64,000 bases of DNA from Isochrysis galbana (lineage: Eukaryota > Haptophyta > Isochrysidales > Isochrysidaceae). Where the stretch lies: assembly GCA_018136815.1 (NCBI GenBank), contig CM030937.1, positions 1,166,253 to 1,230,252 on the forward strand, written 5' to 3'. Positions 38,142 through 48,080 of this stretch are shown one piece after another (the stretch's first letter is position 1; every line of letters starts with the position of its first letter). A model generated the notes under the pieces. The model made no database searches, was not told the DNA's origin, and saw only the letters and a list, made by a program, of their open reading frames with translations. The translations under genes and the position numbers were made by a program.

Positions 38142-38549
38142 TTAGGCGAGTTTTTCGGCTAGGCCGAGTGTCCCTGCTATGAGGCCGAGGTTGTCGTTCA
38201 TTATCAGCTTTCCTTTGTCGTTTTCTGTAAAAATGGGGGCGCTGAGCTCTAACGGTCTTTTCAGCTTAGGTTTTCTCCCCTGGGCCACCTTACGAGTGCG
38301 CATTCGGTGATCGCCGTTTGGCGGGGCAATGCCCCTCACCAAGGTAGTGAACCTTTTTAGCGTGGATTCCAAGACCGGTATGTAGTGGTACGTGTGTGAT
38401 TCAAACTCTATTCTGTAGAAGTCTCTTACTATGTATCGCCATGCTATTACATAGAGGGTTTTTAGGCTATCTGGCGTGGTTTCTGCCGGGTATGCAAACA
38501 GTCTGTCTTTTGTTTTCTGTTTCTTCGGCCTATTTGGTTTCGGGGTGTA
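38142..38549 (-). mobile_element. LINE B ORF2 C-terminal end (downstream of nested insertion)
   Basis: Translation gives KDRLFAYPAETTPDSLKTL, RDFYRIEFESHTYHYIPV, RFTTLVRGIAPP, AQGRKPKLKRPLELSAPIF and ends LGLAEKLA then stop at 38142. It continues the ORF2 remnant cut by the family C insertion at 38550-38974. Confidence 0.85.
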
Positions 38550-38974
38550 GTTAGCGATTGCGTCTAAAAAAAAAAAACATCTGAAGATTCTGGGCTACAC
38601 ACCTACTAACCTAGGGTACTTCCCCATCCCTGACACCACCGCCCTTAATTTCCCTTTCCTCCACCTCCTCCCCTTCTCCCCTTCATTCCTTTGTCTTCGG
38701 TATCCGGGGTTCGGCTCGGGTGGCGAGCGAGCTAATCGTGATGAGGCTCCTTAGCTCGAACTTGTAGTTGCGCACCACCAGGTGCGCCGACGCGTCCTTG
38801 TACGCGCTGGCCAGCGCCTTGTTGGACGCACGCGGTAGTCCGTTGAACTTTTCATCGAGCGTTTGGTACTTAACCGCAATCGGACACGGGATGCCCGCCT
38901 TGCGAAAATCCGCAACATCCTTGTATTGCTCCCTGAACTGGTTGGCGCAATCCGCCGTGTTAGCGATTGCGTCT
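38550..38974 (-). mobile_element. Family C retroelement nested in LINE B, with 16-bp target duplication
   Basis: GTTAGCGATTGCGTCT at 38550-38565 is repeated at 38959-38974. The 393-bp insert (38566-38958) ends, on the minus strand, GAATCTTCAGATG plus 12 T, directly against the duplication. It carries the 3' part of a reading frame (KALASAYKDASAHLVVRNYK ... TRAEPRIPKTKE, stop at 38683) that happens to continue the host ORF2 frame, then about 115 bp of 3' untranslated sequence shared with 4330-4690. It is a 5'-truncated copy of another LINE. Confidence 0.88.
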
Positions 38975-40520
38975 AATGTGTCGAAGATCTTCCTCGTCGC
39001 GGGGCACCACGCTAGGTGACACGAATCCTCTTGGTATTTGCCGCACATTCTGCATTTTCTCGTCGTGCTATTCTCGAATCTGTTCCTGGTACCTATCCTC
39101 CTGTGGGTGATGTGTTTGAAGTGTGGGTGTTTGTCGGTGTGTTTTAGCAACGGCAGGGTATATAGCTTGGCTATGTGTTTCCAGTCGTCTTTGGTGATGT
39201 CGAGGCGTTTTTCCCACGCTTTTCTGGCTGCCTGTGAGTCGTTGCGGCGTGCTGCTTTGAGCGCGACCTTTGTGATGTCGGAAACTGTGATCGCGTCGAG
39301 CGCGATTTTTCCCTTTTGTATCGCGTACTCGTCAGCTAACGGGTACTCCATGTACCTGGGTCCTTTGTATCCATTCTCCCACCGCGCCGGTGGGTGATAT
39401 CGTTGAAGTTCTTCGTCGTTAACTACGTTGCCGGTGTCGGAAGTCTCTCCGAGGTAATCCGTGTTAGCGTGGATCCAAATGTTGTTGAGTTTTTTGATGT
39501 ATTTCTCACCATCTGAGACTCTAATTTCTTCTTGTTTCGCTTCCTCCGCACCTTGCGAGGCGTCTCTGTTATCTTCCAAGGAGGCCCTCTCCCTATGGTC
39601 GGGCGGTGGGCGTTCCGACGCTTTGTTGAGTATTTGTCGCGCGTGTTCGATTACCGCGCTCCATGAGTCTAGGAACTCCGTTTTATGAATGGTTCGGTTT
39701 TCGTGTATAAATGTCTCTGGAAGGTGTTCGACATAGGCCGAGCACTCTTCTCTGCTGTAGGGTGTCGTGAAGGCGTCGTCCTTAAACACGTTGTGCACTA
39801 CGTTGGTGTGCAGGGTCTCCCACATTCGTGCCCACGAGGCACGAATCGCTGGAGGAGGGAGGTGCGGGTTATGCCACAAGGGCTGCGAGAGCGCGCCCTC
39901 GCGCGTGAGGAACGAGGGTTGTATGTCTAGATCTCTGAAGTTCGCGATGGCCTCTCTCCAAAAAGTCGGGAATGCCGGGTTGCCCATCAGGCTGCACGTC
40001 AGTGTTTTTATCGGGATCGTGGAGAGGACAGCGCCCCTTCCTAGTCCGGTGCGGCAGAACCATGCGTCGAGCGCGTGTTTCCATAGCGCTTTTCGCGCGT
40101 TAAGATAGTTTAGTATCCATTTGGATTGCAGGGCCTTGATATGGGTCGGCCAGTGGAGGAGCCCTATTCCCATTGATCTCGTCGCACTTTTTTCGTGGGA
40201 TATGGCATAGTGTGGGTGTTTGACCCACTTACTTAGCTTGTTGGTGTGTGGGCTTGTCCAGAGGACAGCGTCGGCGGATCTTTGTATCCGCTTGTGGAAC
40301 CATCTCGGGGCGGCTAGCGTCTGCAACCAGTATCTAGGTGTCCCGTATACCATGTAGTTTACAATAGTTGCCCTTCCAAATATCGTCATATATTTGGTGG
40401 CTGGCGCTAGGCTGGCCACTTTGTCATCGACTTTGTCGGCTAGTTTCGTCCAGAAGGGTTTTAGCGCCTCCGGCGCTCCTAGCGGAACGCCTGAGGGTGA
40501 AGACGGCAACGGATCGTGCA
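38975..40520 (-). pseudogene. LINE B ORF2 remnant: post-RT region and zf-RVT-like knuckle
   Basis: The frame (open from 40728 to a stop at 38683 inside the nested insert) starts to resemble a LINE at GVPLGAPEALKPFWTKL, then SLAPATKYMTIFGRATIVNYMVYGTPRYWLQ and LHWPTHIKALQSKWILNYLNARKALWKHAL. This is the segment found downstream of the reverse-transcriptase catalytic motifs in LINE proteins. Near its end KCRMCGKYQEDSCHLAWCP is a zf-RVT-type C-x2-C-x8-H-x3-C knuckle. Endonuclease and RT domains are absent: the gag-like ORF1 abuts this remnant, so a large internal deletion removed them. It cannot make a functional polymerase. Confidence 0.85.
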
Positions 40521-42041
40521 TTTGTTGTTGATCCACGCTCCCGGGATTTCGTGCGATAGGTTGCAGCGCACTCCGCGTTTGTTGCGGAGACACAGCCCTT
40601 GAGTGAAGCGCGCGCACGGCTTGGGGGGGTCTTTTCCGAGTGCCTCTCGCGCTGTCTTCGGACGCGGGGCCGTTTGCCATGCTTCTTTGCGCTCCTTGCG
40701 CTTCGCCGCTTCGGCGTCGCACACGCACAGGCGGTGTGCCGGGAGAAGATTATTCGCCACTTCCGGGCGCCAACCTTTGCAGCCCTTCAGGCTGCCGTGC
40801 ACCATTAGCTTATGGTAGGATTGCATGGCCGGCGGCATTTGCAGCGCTTTGCACGCGCGGACGGCGTAATTTACCGGGACCACCGAGTTGTCGATGTTGA
40901 GAAGGAGCTTGCGCGGGAAGTTGCTCGTTAGGAACGACCCTTGGGTCGCTGCGACGTAGAGGTGCCAGCGTGGGGCGTGAGCCACTTTGGACACAAAAGT
41001 GCCCGACTCACCTTCCAGCTTCATGCGCTCTCTGTTTCCCTTTAGGAACGTGAGGCCTTCTTTTTCTACGGCTTTGACTAGGATGCTCAAGGTGATCTTC
41101 GAGGCTTGCGCTAGACCGTCGGCTTCCACAACAAAGTGGGCCGCCACATCTTGGAGGGCCTCGTACAGCGCCTTCTTTGACGAGACGCCCTTCCTGTTGA
41201 GTCTGTCCTCGATGGACTCGATTTCGATTTTGACCGCCACCTCCACTTGGTGGACGCGGATGGTAGTCTGGAGGCCGTATCGAGCTTGGAATTGTTGCAT
41301 GCAGTCCTCATTGACCGCGATGTGCCAGGGGCCTCGCGAGGAGCGAGCCCAGAAGTCTGGCTCAGGGTCTACGCCCTCGAGCTCGAGTAGGAGTTCCACG
41401 ATTGCCGCGTAGACCGTCGTGTCGAGGAGTACGAGATCGCCCGCTTGGCTGAAAGACATTTCGTAGACTGCGTCTGTGTCAGCTTGTTGATCTTCGTTCT
41501 CTGAGTCTTGGTCCTGCAGGTCAGGTTCAGGGGGGGTAGGAGTCAGTTGCGTCGTGGGTTGGTGAGGGTGGAGAGACAGGAGCACAAGCTGTCCAGGGGG
41601 TCCCGTGTTGTGTGCAGCGGCTGGCGTTCTGCCTCTGTGTGGCCAGAGGTGTGTGGAGCTTGCTTGTGTCGGATAAAATGTCAAGATGCTGTGCCCATAA
41701 GGGCCACCCGGCCACGGGCCGCGCCGCCGAGGCGGTGCGGCCCTTGCCAGGGTGGGAGGGGCCTCTGCCATAAGGCATGCCCTGTGGAGTGCGAGTCCCT
41801 CTTGCCTGATGCTGTCCTTCTGAGGTCTGCAGTCTGCTGCCCCCCATGGGGAGGGCCAGCATGGCTGCTGTGTGTGTTGTGGCCGAGGCCACGGGCCGTG
41901 TGGCGCGACCTGGGTCGCGCGCACCTGCTCGGCCTCTGAGGGCGGACGCGGCCGCTTCGCGAGCGACAGGTCCATGTGGGCGTGGGGGCCGCCCTCGGCG
42001 GGTGGCCCGAAAGAGGGGGGAGTCGCGCCGGCGCGCTCCAT
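40479..42041 (-). CDS. LINE B ORF1, gag-like protein with CCCH zinc finger
   Basis: Read from the ATG at 42041 (520 residues), 23 nt into the element; the open frame extends further up but that lies outside the LINE. The N-terminal 150 residues are Pro/Arg-rich. The central part is well conserved with the other copy (49211-50656): DTTVYAAIVELLLELEGVDPEPDFWAR, SSKKALYEALQDVAAH, ADGLAQASKITLS, ERMKLEGESGTFVSKVAH. The end has CARFTQGLCLRNKRGVRC plus NLSH, a C-x7-C-x8-C-x3-H finger. Gag-like ORF1 proteins bind their RNA. The last 20 codons after the finger cross the internal deletion and are out of frame with ORF2. Confidence 0.75.
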   Translation of the reverse strand: MERAGATPPSFGPPAEGGPHAHMDLSLAKRPRPPSEAEQVRATQVAPHGPWPRPQHTQQPCWPSPWGAADCRPQKDSIRQEGLALHRACLMAEAPPTLARAAPPRRRGPWPGGPYGHSILTFYPTQASSTHLWPHRGRTPAAAHNTGPPGQLVLLSLHPHQPTTQLTPTPPEPDLQDQDSENEDQQADTDAVYEMSFSQAGDLVLLDTTVYAAIVELLLELEGVDPEPDFWARSSRGPWHIAVNEDCMQQFQARYGLQTTIRVHQVEVAVKIEIESIEDRLNRKGVSSKKALYEALQDVAAHFVVEADGLAQASKITLSILVKAVEKEGLTFLKGNRERMKLEGESGTFVSKVAHAPRWHLYVAATQGSFLTSNFPRKLLLNIDNSVVPVNYAVRACKALQMPPAMQSYHKLMVHGSLKGCKGWRPEVANNLLPAHRLCVCDAEAAKRKERKEAWQTAPRPKTAREALGKDPPKPCARFTQGLCLRNKRGVRCNLSHEIPGAWINNKCTIRCRLHPQAFR

Positions 42042-42174
42042 CGTGTCCAAGTATAAACTTAGTTGGTTGTTAGGGGATAAGGTTGGGTAGAAGGGAGGTA
42101 CACTAGCACACTGCCTCACGCCGCACACGTAGCGGGGTTTTTTAAGAAGATTTTTTTTCTCTTCGAAACTGTTT

Positions 42175-42499
42175 TTCGTTTTTCTCCCTTGCCTCCTCGC
42201 GAGTGCACAACTTTCCACACTCCAAGCGCCCTGTACTATATCGCTAATTATGTCGCGCGCTGCTGCGGATGTCCCGTGGTTATGATGTGGAGAATTGTAT
42301 CTTGTATCTTGCGTGTTCAAGCCCCAGTGCGCGCGCTGCTCGTGCTACTGCTGGTCTTTGCCGCGCAAGCCCGCGCTGCGGTCCCTGGACGATGCGCAGC
42401 TGCCGGTTTGCCTTGAACCTCACCATACATCATCACAGCCATCTCCAAATCCTGTATTCCGTGAGCCACTGGGTCGCAGTTGGGTTTGCAGCAACACTG
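42175..42499. other. Intergenic, nothing recognised
   Basis: Target-side flank of the composite element and 3' flank of the FKBP gene. No motif of note. Confidence 0.5.
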
Positions 42500-44321
42500 T
42501 TAGTGAGGGCCGCCACGGCTGTCTCCAGCTGCCCCACGAACGTACGCCAATGCGCCGGTGACAACCACACCAATGACGGCGACGGCGACAACGCGCCAAC
42601 TCCATCCACCAAGTTTTCCATTGCTCATATTTGCCATGATAGCTGCGGAGGGATTCGATCTCATGATCTCCTTCACTTTCTCGGCAATGGCTTTTGGGGT
42701 TGGATAACTACCTTCCTTTCCCCCATCAGCCTCGTCCTCGTGGCCTGCGCTCGCACCTCCCTGCACCATGCGACGGTATGCGGCTTTGCGTTGGCGTATA
42801 TGGCGCTCCTTGCGCTCCTTGAGTCGTGCAAGCTCCTTGTCTACCGCGACAAGAACTGCTTTGTCGGATGAAACCTCGCCCGCAGCCTGATGCCATGGAC
42901 AATGCATTGGGATGGGCTCAGGGATATTCATAGACACGGACGGTGTGAGAAATACACAAGAAATTGCGTGCTGCTGAAGAAGAGACGCACTTAATTATTG
43001 GTTCGCATTCAAGATAGCTTAGGAGGTGGAGGAAGGCGGGCTGAGTCACAAACCTTTGCACGCTCAAGAGCAGCAGTGGCCTTCGTGTACTCGCCGAGTT
43101 GAGTATGCGCTTGGCCAAGCCGATAGAGTGCTTTTGGGTGCTCGGGAGAGATGCCCAGCACTTTCTGAGGCGAGCAATGATGCAGAGGAGTGAGATCCCG
43201 TCAATTGATGGGGAGGATAATTCGGCTCATAGCGATGGGCAGAGGAAGCAAGTGGCTAGAGCGCGGTGACTAGGAACAAGCACAGCAACCAGACTTGCTT
43301 GCCCGTGATGGCTATCATTGTGATCCTGAGCGTGGCCTGCAGGGATGCACCTCGGCATGAGCGATAGCGGAGGCTTCGTGGCCACATCGCAGCTTCGAAG
43401 CCGTCAGATTGAGCTGCATCAGGACCATCTGTGAGGGACGAGATTGATAGGATCTGATGAGCCCGACGTATTACATCGCGTTGACTGAGATGCATCGTCC
43501 TCCACAGGCGGGCCGGATCTTTTTCTCGTGCGGATAGGTGGCGCTGCAACCGGAGCAGCCGTGTGCACAACCAAATCGCACTTGTTCATCGCGCGCCATT
43601 GCGATCAAACCCTGCGCGCCCGCAAGCCGGTTGAAGCGGCACACTCGAGGCTGCAGACGTGCTGTTCGCACACCTCTTGTTCCAGGGGCTCCTTCTGATT
43701 CTCCTCGATCTGCGGCATGTATATGAGGTATCGCAGGCCCTGCTCGTACTCTTCGTCCGCCTCGCGAAAGTACTGTCGCTTAAAAAGCCTATTGCCACGC
43801 TCACGGCGCTCCCGCGCGAAGTTGATCTTCTGGTCAAACTCGAGGTCCCAGAGGTCACCCTCTGTCTGGAGCGAGAGCAGCTCAACCTCGTACAGGAGAA
43901 CCGCCGAACCGGGGACGCATGGGGCGGATGGCGAGCCAGCGGCGCCGTACCCACCTTCCGGCTGAATCGTGATCTTTGCCACCTCCCCTTCGCACATCGA
44001 CTCTACTGCCTTCTCGAGGCCAGGGACGAGAACCCCGCGGCCGAGTAGCAGCAGGAGCGGCTCGCCGCGCTCACGCGTATCCTCGAAGACTTCTCCGACG
44101 CGCCTGCCCGAGAGCGAGGAGAGAATGGTGCCTTTGAGGTGGAGCCTCGCCCGCGCCCCGTGCCACGCCTTGCGTGCCTCCCCGTCGCCGTGTGAGGTGG
44201 AGGAGAGAATCTGCTTGCTCCAAGAGCCGTTGATCTCCGCCTCTCTTGCGCGGTGCTTCTCCTCCTCCTGCGCGCGCAGCTCGTCAATCGAGGGTTTGCT
44301 CTCGTCCTCATCGTCGCTCAT
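42500..44321 (-). CDS. FKBP-type immunophilin with TPR and C-terminal membrane anchor
   Basis: Four exons: 44321-43674, 43428-43351, 43164-43054 and 42886-42500. All junctions are phase 0 with GT donors (GTGTGC, GTGCAT, GTTTGT) and CAG acceptors, giving 407 residues. The first exon has an acidic N-terminus and an FKBP fold (ARLHLKGTILS, GEPLLLLLGRGVLVPGLEKAVESMCEGE, PEGGYGAAG); the active-site Trp of FKBP12 is Leu here, as in FKBP38. It then enters TPR 1 (RGNRLFKRQYFREADEEYEQGLRY). Exon 2 gives VLMQLNLTASKLRCGHEASAIAHAE, exon 3 KVLGISPEHPKALYRLGQAHTQLGEYTKATAALERAK, completing three TPRs. Exon 4 has a basic helix (KELARLKERKERHIRQRK) and a terminal hydrophobic span (VVAVAVIGVVVTGALAYV). This is the FKBP38/TWISTED DWARF1-type layout: a tail-anchored Hsp90-linked chaperone. 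The start at 44321 is preferred to 44543. Confidence 0.88.
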
Positions 44322-45112
44322 CGGCCGCGCGTTGGCGTGCGTGCTAGTGGCGCCGTGCGTAGAGCAGCGCAGGAGGGGTTGGTGGGAGAGAAGGGAGCGG
44401 GAAGGGCTCCCTCGCGCCGCTCGCGATGTCGCGCAAGAAAAGGGAGACGCAGAGAGAGAGAGAGAGAGAAGGGGAGAGAAGGAATAGAGAAGAGAAGACA
44501 AACGGGTGCAGGAGGGGGACGGAGAGATTTTCTCTCTAACCAACTAACTCTCTCTCTCTCTCACCTCTCTCTCTCGCTCCTTCCCTCTTTCTCCCTCCCA
44601 CTCTACGGTGGTGACAAGTTTTTTTGTCCCTCCATTTATTCGCATATATCTGCCTCTCTCTTCACTTCATCTATTCTCCTCGCTTCCTAGGTGTCCCCCT
44701 CTCTTTTTGCCAGCTCCCCGGTAGGAGTCGCTCTCTCTCCTTCTTCCCTCTTCTGGACTCCTCCGTTCTTCTCTCCTTCTCTCCTTACTCCAATCTCTCC
44801 TCTTCTCCGGTTCTTTACTGGAGGGGGCCGAGAGCATTACTCTACTCTACCTCTACTGGTTCGTAATTCTACTCTACTCTACTCTACCTCTATTGGTTCC
44901 GTTCACAGCGTCCCAGCACGTGACACGACGGTGTCTTCACACCTTCATCTGAGGTACGAGAGACCAATTAAACTTTTTCATAATTGTACAACATCTTAAA
45001 TCGCTAGGCGTTGAGGGGACCGAAATACTGAAATAGCACATACACTCAGGCACAACCAAAATAGGGAGAGATAGAGGACGGCGACGGCGACGGGAGGTCG
45101 ATCTGCCCCTCT
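44322..45112. other. Intergenic; CT-rich tracts and CTCTA microsatellite
   Basis: GA/CT runs at 44450-44600. CTCTA pentamers at 44838-44898 in two blocks around CTACTGGTTCGT/CTATTGGTTCCGT. No gene. Confidence 0.55.
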
Positions 45113-45911
45113 CCCTCTCGCAGCTCACAACTAAGTTTATACTTGGTTGACCCATGGGGGGGCACGAGCCCCCCCCTCTCTCCACTCCTCCCCTGCCATG
45201 GGGGAGGAACCACCCATCCTCCTGGCATGCCTGATGGCTTGCCAGGAGGCCACTGCCCTACTGACCCACTCCCTTCCCCACAGGCTCGCCCCATTCGCCC
45301 ATCCTGGCCCCTCGTGACCAGCCCATTGCTCCAACCCCCCTCCCCCCCTGGTCGACAGGCAGTCAGGTGCAGACTGGGGGCCCCAGAGGCTCGGGAGCGC
45401 CAGCGAGGGAGAGGCAGGGGAGGCCAGGGCCCAGCCCCAGCCTCCTCTGCCCCCTGAGCTGGCCTCCAGGAGCCTCCAGGGGCCGCCAGAGGGCAGCTGG
45501 AGGCCTGCCGCAGGCGCGCCATCGCGCGTGCCGCAGGAGAGGGGAGAGAGAGCGCGGAAAAGGGGGTGGGCGCGAGCGAGAGCTCCGCCCACCGGAAAAT
45601 CGGTAAGTCTCGCGCCTGTTTACAGGATAAGACGAGACAGAGTGGGCCGCCCACTCGGAGACACAGGAGGAAGGGGGGAAGGGGGGGAAAGATCACCGGG
45701 GGGTGGCGCGGGCCACCAGACCATATCTAAGCCCTCCACCCCAATCCCCCTAGTAGTGTACGGGGGGAGCCGCCTGATGGCGGGGGGAGAAGGGCCGGGG
45801 AATGGGGGTGTAGAGAGTATGCTACGTGCTACTTGTAGTGGGTAGTGGTTCCATTCGCCGCGAGTGCGGCAAGAATATTAAAAGGTTTTTTTTTTCCCTC
45901 TCGCAGCTCAC
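45113..45911 (+). mobile_element. Family D retroelement, complete, with 16-bp target duplication
   Basis: CCCTCTCGCAGCTCAC at 45113-45128 recurs at 45896-45911 and bounds a 767-bp element (45129-45895). It begins AACTAAGTTTATACTTGG and ends AAGAATATTAAAAGG plus 11 T. Both ends match the family B LINE (49188 start AACTAAGTTTATACTTAG; 52740 end GAATATTAAGAAG plus T). The body is GC-rich, without a convincing frame. It is best read as a short non-autonomous partner of the B LINE. Confidence 0.9.
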
Positions 45912-46928
45912 TGCAACGATGATGGCCGTGGGAGACCGAGACCCGAGACCGCGGTCGCGGTAGTGCGCAGGGACGAGGGCGTGGAGCGTCCGTCGTCCGT
46001 GGTCTTGGTGAAGGGGAGCGGTGGGGCCGGGGGGGGGGGGGGGGGGCGCCAGCCTCGTCAGCTGCACCGCCATCACTTCTTACTTTTTACACCGCCTGTG
46101 GCCAGTGGTAAGCATCGGCATCGGTTTCGACGCTGCGACTTTGCTTATCCTTACCCTTTCTCCCCAAGTCTCTCGAACACATTACACATTATCGTACAGG
46201 GAAAAAGCGACCACGAGAGCGACCAGGAATAGCGCCCTGGCAACCGGGGAGGCGAGCCTCCCAAACGACACACCCATAGGGAAAGCCGCCCGGCTGGGCC
46301 CCCACACAGAGACGCGACGCAACGCGCAACGCGTCTCCCAACAACTGCGGCAACTGCGAGCCAAAAGGCCCGCCTCCCCCCTCCCCCGACGCCAGACCCA
46401 AAGTAGAAAGTAGTGCACATGGGTCGACCCCCCGAAACCGAACAAAAAGGACCGAGGGAGGGGGCGTAAAGGTAAAGGGGAGCGAGGGTGGGGTAAGGGT
46501 GATGTCAGGGATAGTGGATAGCCCCCAGTGCCAGTGCGAGGGACGAGGGACAAAGGCTAGCGAGCTAGTAGGCATCTACAAGAATGAAGAATGTTTTTTT
46601 TTTCAAGTCTGATTCGGATGGAGAACGAATCAGAGGGCGGTGTAAACAATCTCGTGGGCGCAGCCGCGAAATCAGCGCTAGGATACGGCAGCAGTAGAGT
46701 AGTAGACTCACACACAAAAATCTGAGCCCGTCCGGCCCGTCCACCGGCCTCCCTTGCCCGGAGGGCCACCATGAATCTTGTCCTCTACTGGGGGCTATTT
46801 ACTCTTATAAGGTGCTCCAGAAGAGTTGCTCGTGGCCGGACTCCCGGCAGCCTGGCGGTGGCGCGTGGGAAGGGGAGGGAGGAGAGGGAGGAGGAGGGAG
46901 AGAAAGGGGGGAGGGGAAAGCAAGGCAG
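45912..46928. other. Intergenic; 18-G run, no gene recognised
   Basis: An uninterrupted run of 18 G lies at 46029-46046. Open frames of about 130 codons at 46020-46570 on both strands show no domain. GGGGAGG-rich sequence directly precedes the next start codon. Confidence 0.45.
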
Positions 46929-48056
46929 ATGGTTGTCCTAGCCGCCTGGCTGCCCGCGCTGCTGTTCGGCCATGCGCGGCTGGGCACGGCGCGGATGTGC
47001 GAGGCGCTGGCGCGCCCGGTCTCCCAGCTCATCCTTGCACAGGCCGACGAGTGGATTGTGGTCAACAAGCCGCCAGGCACACCAGTGCACGATGGGCCGC
47101 TCTCGCTGCTTGCTCTCCTCAAGGGCGCAGGCATCGGCGAGGAGTGCGCGCCCGTGCACCGGCTGGACGTAGAGACGTCTGGCGTCATGCTCGTCGCCAC
47201 ACGTCCCCAAGCCGTTGCCCGCCTGCAGAAGGCGCTCGCTGCACCCACCACTCTCAAGGACTACCGCGCAGTGCTGCGTGGGCGCATGCACGCCGCGCAA
47301 GGCGTGTGGAAAAAGAAGATCTCGACCAAGTCGGAGGGGCGGCGTAACCCTCAGGGCTCGACTCAGGACCGTGTCAATGCGCAGACACGCTACGAGCTCC
47401 TCGGCGGAAACGCGCATGCGAGCGTCGCGCACCTGACGATTCGCACTGGGCGCACGCATCAAATCCGCAAGCACGCAGCGCTTGCGGGACACCCAGTCAT
47501 TGGCGACACACGCTATGGCGATCCCGCCCACGCGGCCAGCGTCGCGCGGCGCTTCGGCTTTACTGGACTCGCCCTGCATTCTTCATCCTTGACCCTTGAG
47601 CTTGACGGCAAAATGCGGACATTTGCCGCGGATTTGCCGAGTTCATGGGCGCCGTTGCTCGAGCCGCTTGGAGAGCTCAAGCAGCCGACGATGGGGGCAG
47701 AATTGCCGGAGCTGGAGGCGGACACTGCTGACGGATTGCCATTGCGCTCCATCGAAACGGGTGAGATAGGATTGGGCACGGTAGTGTCGTGGAATCCGCG
47801 CAAGGGCTTCGGTTTTGTGGCACGAGATGAGGGTACATTTAAGTCTGGCGTGGACAACGCTGAGGTGTATGTGAATCAGCGCTCTATTTTGCGCACCTCG
47901 CGAGTCGATGGCTTCCGCTCTCTTCGTATTGGCGAGCGCGTTGAATTTGCGCTCGCCGCGATGCCGGGGAATGGCCGGCTCGAAGCGGTACGCGTTTCGG
48001 GACCAGGAGGCGCACCTGTGGAGGGCCAACCGCCCCCTCCTCGAAGGCTCCCTTGA
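46929..48056 (+). CDS. RluA-type pseudouridine synthase fused to a cold-shock domain
   Basis: Read from ATG 46929 as 375 residues; the frame is open to 46812 but that leader is Gly/Glu low complexity. The N-terminus is hydrophobic (VVLAAWLPALLF) and may target an organelle. The synthase part has VVNKPPGTPVHDGP, the catalytic VHRLDVETSGVMLVA (Asp in HRLD) and RTGRTHQIRKHAALAGHPVIGDTRYG, diagnostic of the RluA/RsuA-like family that converts uridine to pseudouridine in rRNA or tRNA. The last 110 residues form an OB-fold cold-shock domain: GTVVSWNPRKGFGFVARDEG (RNP1-like KGFGFV), EVYVNQRSI (RNP2-like), LRIGERVEFAL. The cold-shock domain probably adds RNA affinity. This fusion is unusual. A few codons after the domain are Pro-rich. 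Confidence 0.88.
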   Translation: MVVLAAWLPALLFGHARLGTARMCEALARPVSQLILAQADEWIVVNKPPGTPVHDGPLSLLALLKGAGIGEECAPVHRLDVETSGVMLVATRPQAVARLQKALAAPTTLKDYRAVLRGRMHAAQGVWKKKISTKSEGRRNPQGSTQDRVNAQTRYELLGGNAHASVAHLTIRTGRTHQIRKHAALAGHPVIGDTRYGDPAHAASVARRFGFTGLALHSSSLTLELDGKMRTFAADLPSSWAPLLEPLGELKQPTMGAELPELEADTADGLPLRSIETGEIGLGTVVSWNPRKGFGFVARDEGTFKSGVDNAEVYVNQRSILRTSRVDGFRSLRIGERVEFALAAMPGNGRLEAVRVSGPGGAPVEGQPPPPRRLP

Positions 48057-48080
48057 TCGGCCCACATATCACGCTCGGAA

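Larger units (their letters stand above)
37758..42174 (+). mobile_element. Composite retroelement bounded by 16-bp target duplication, with inverted LINE body
   Basis: CTCTTCGAAACTGTTT occurs at 37758-37773 and 42159-42174 and bounds a 4385-bp unit (37774-42158). Left to right: a plus-oriented B2-type head (37774-38130, ATTGTTATAGTTTTAGCGATGGAGCG); a family B LINE body in minus orientation (42064 down to 38142) containing a nested family C insertion; and a plus-oriented terminus (42065-42158) ending TTTTTTAAGAAGATTTTTTTT. The head and tail agree in direction, and the T-tail sits against the right duplication. The whole therefore appears to have been inserted as one element although its middle is inverted. 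Confidence 0.8.

Noticed and set aside
40479-42320. Starting the inverted LINE ORF1 at 42320
   Set aside because: The first 93 codons lie outside the LINE, in the composite terminus and flank. The ATG at 42041 corresponds to the start used in the other copy (49211).
43605-44543. A self-contained 312-residue FKBP ending at 43605
   Set aside because: Its last 22 codons are intron readthrough; downstream exons with TPR and membrane anchor continue the protein in phase 0.
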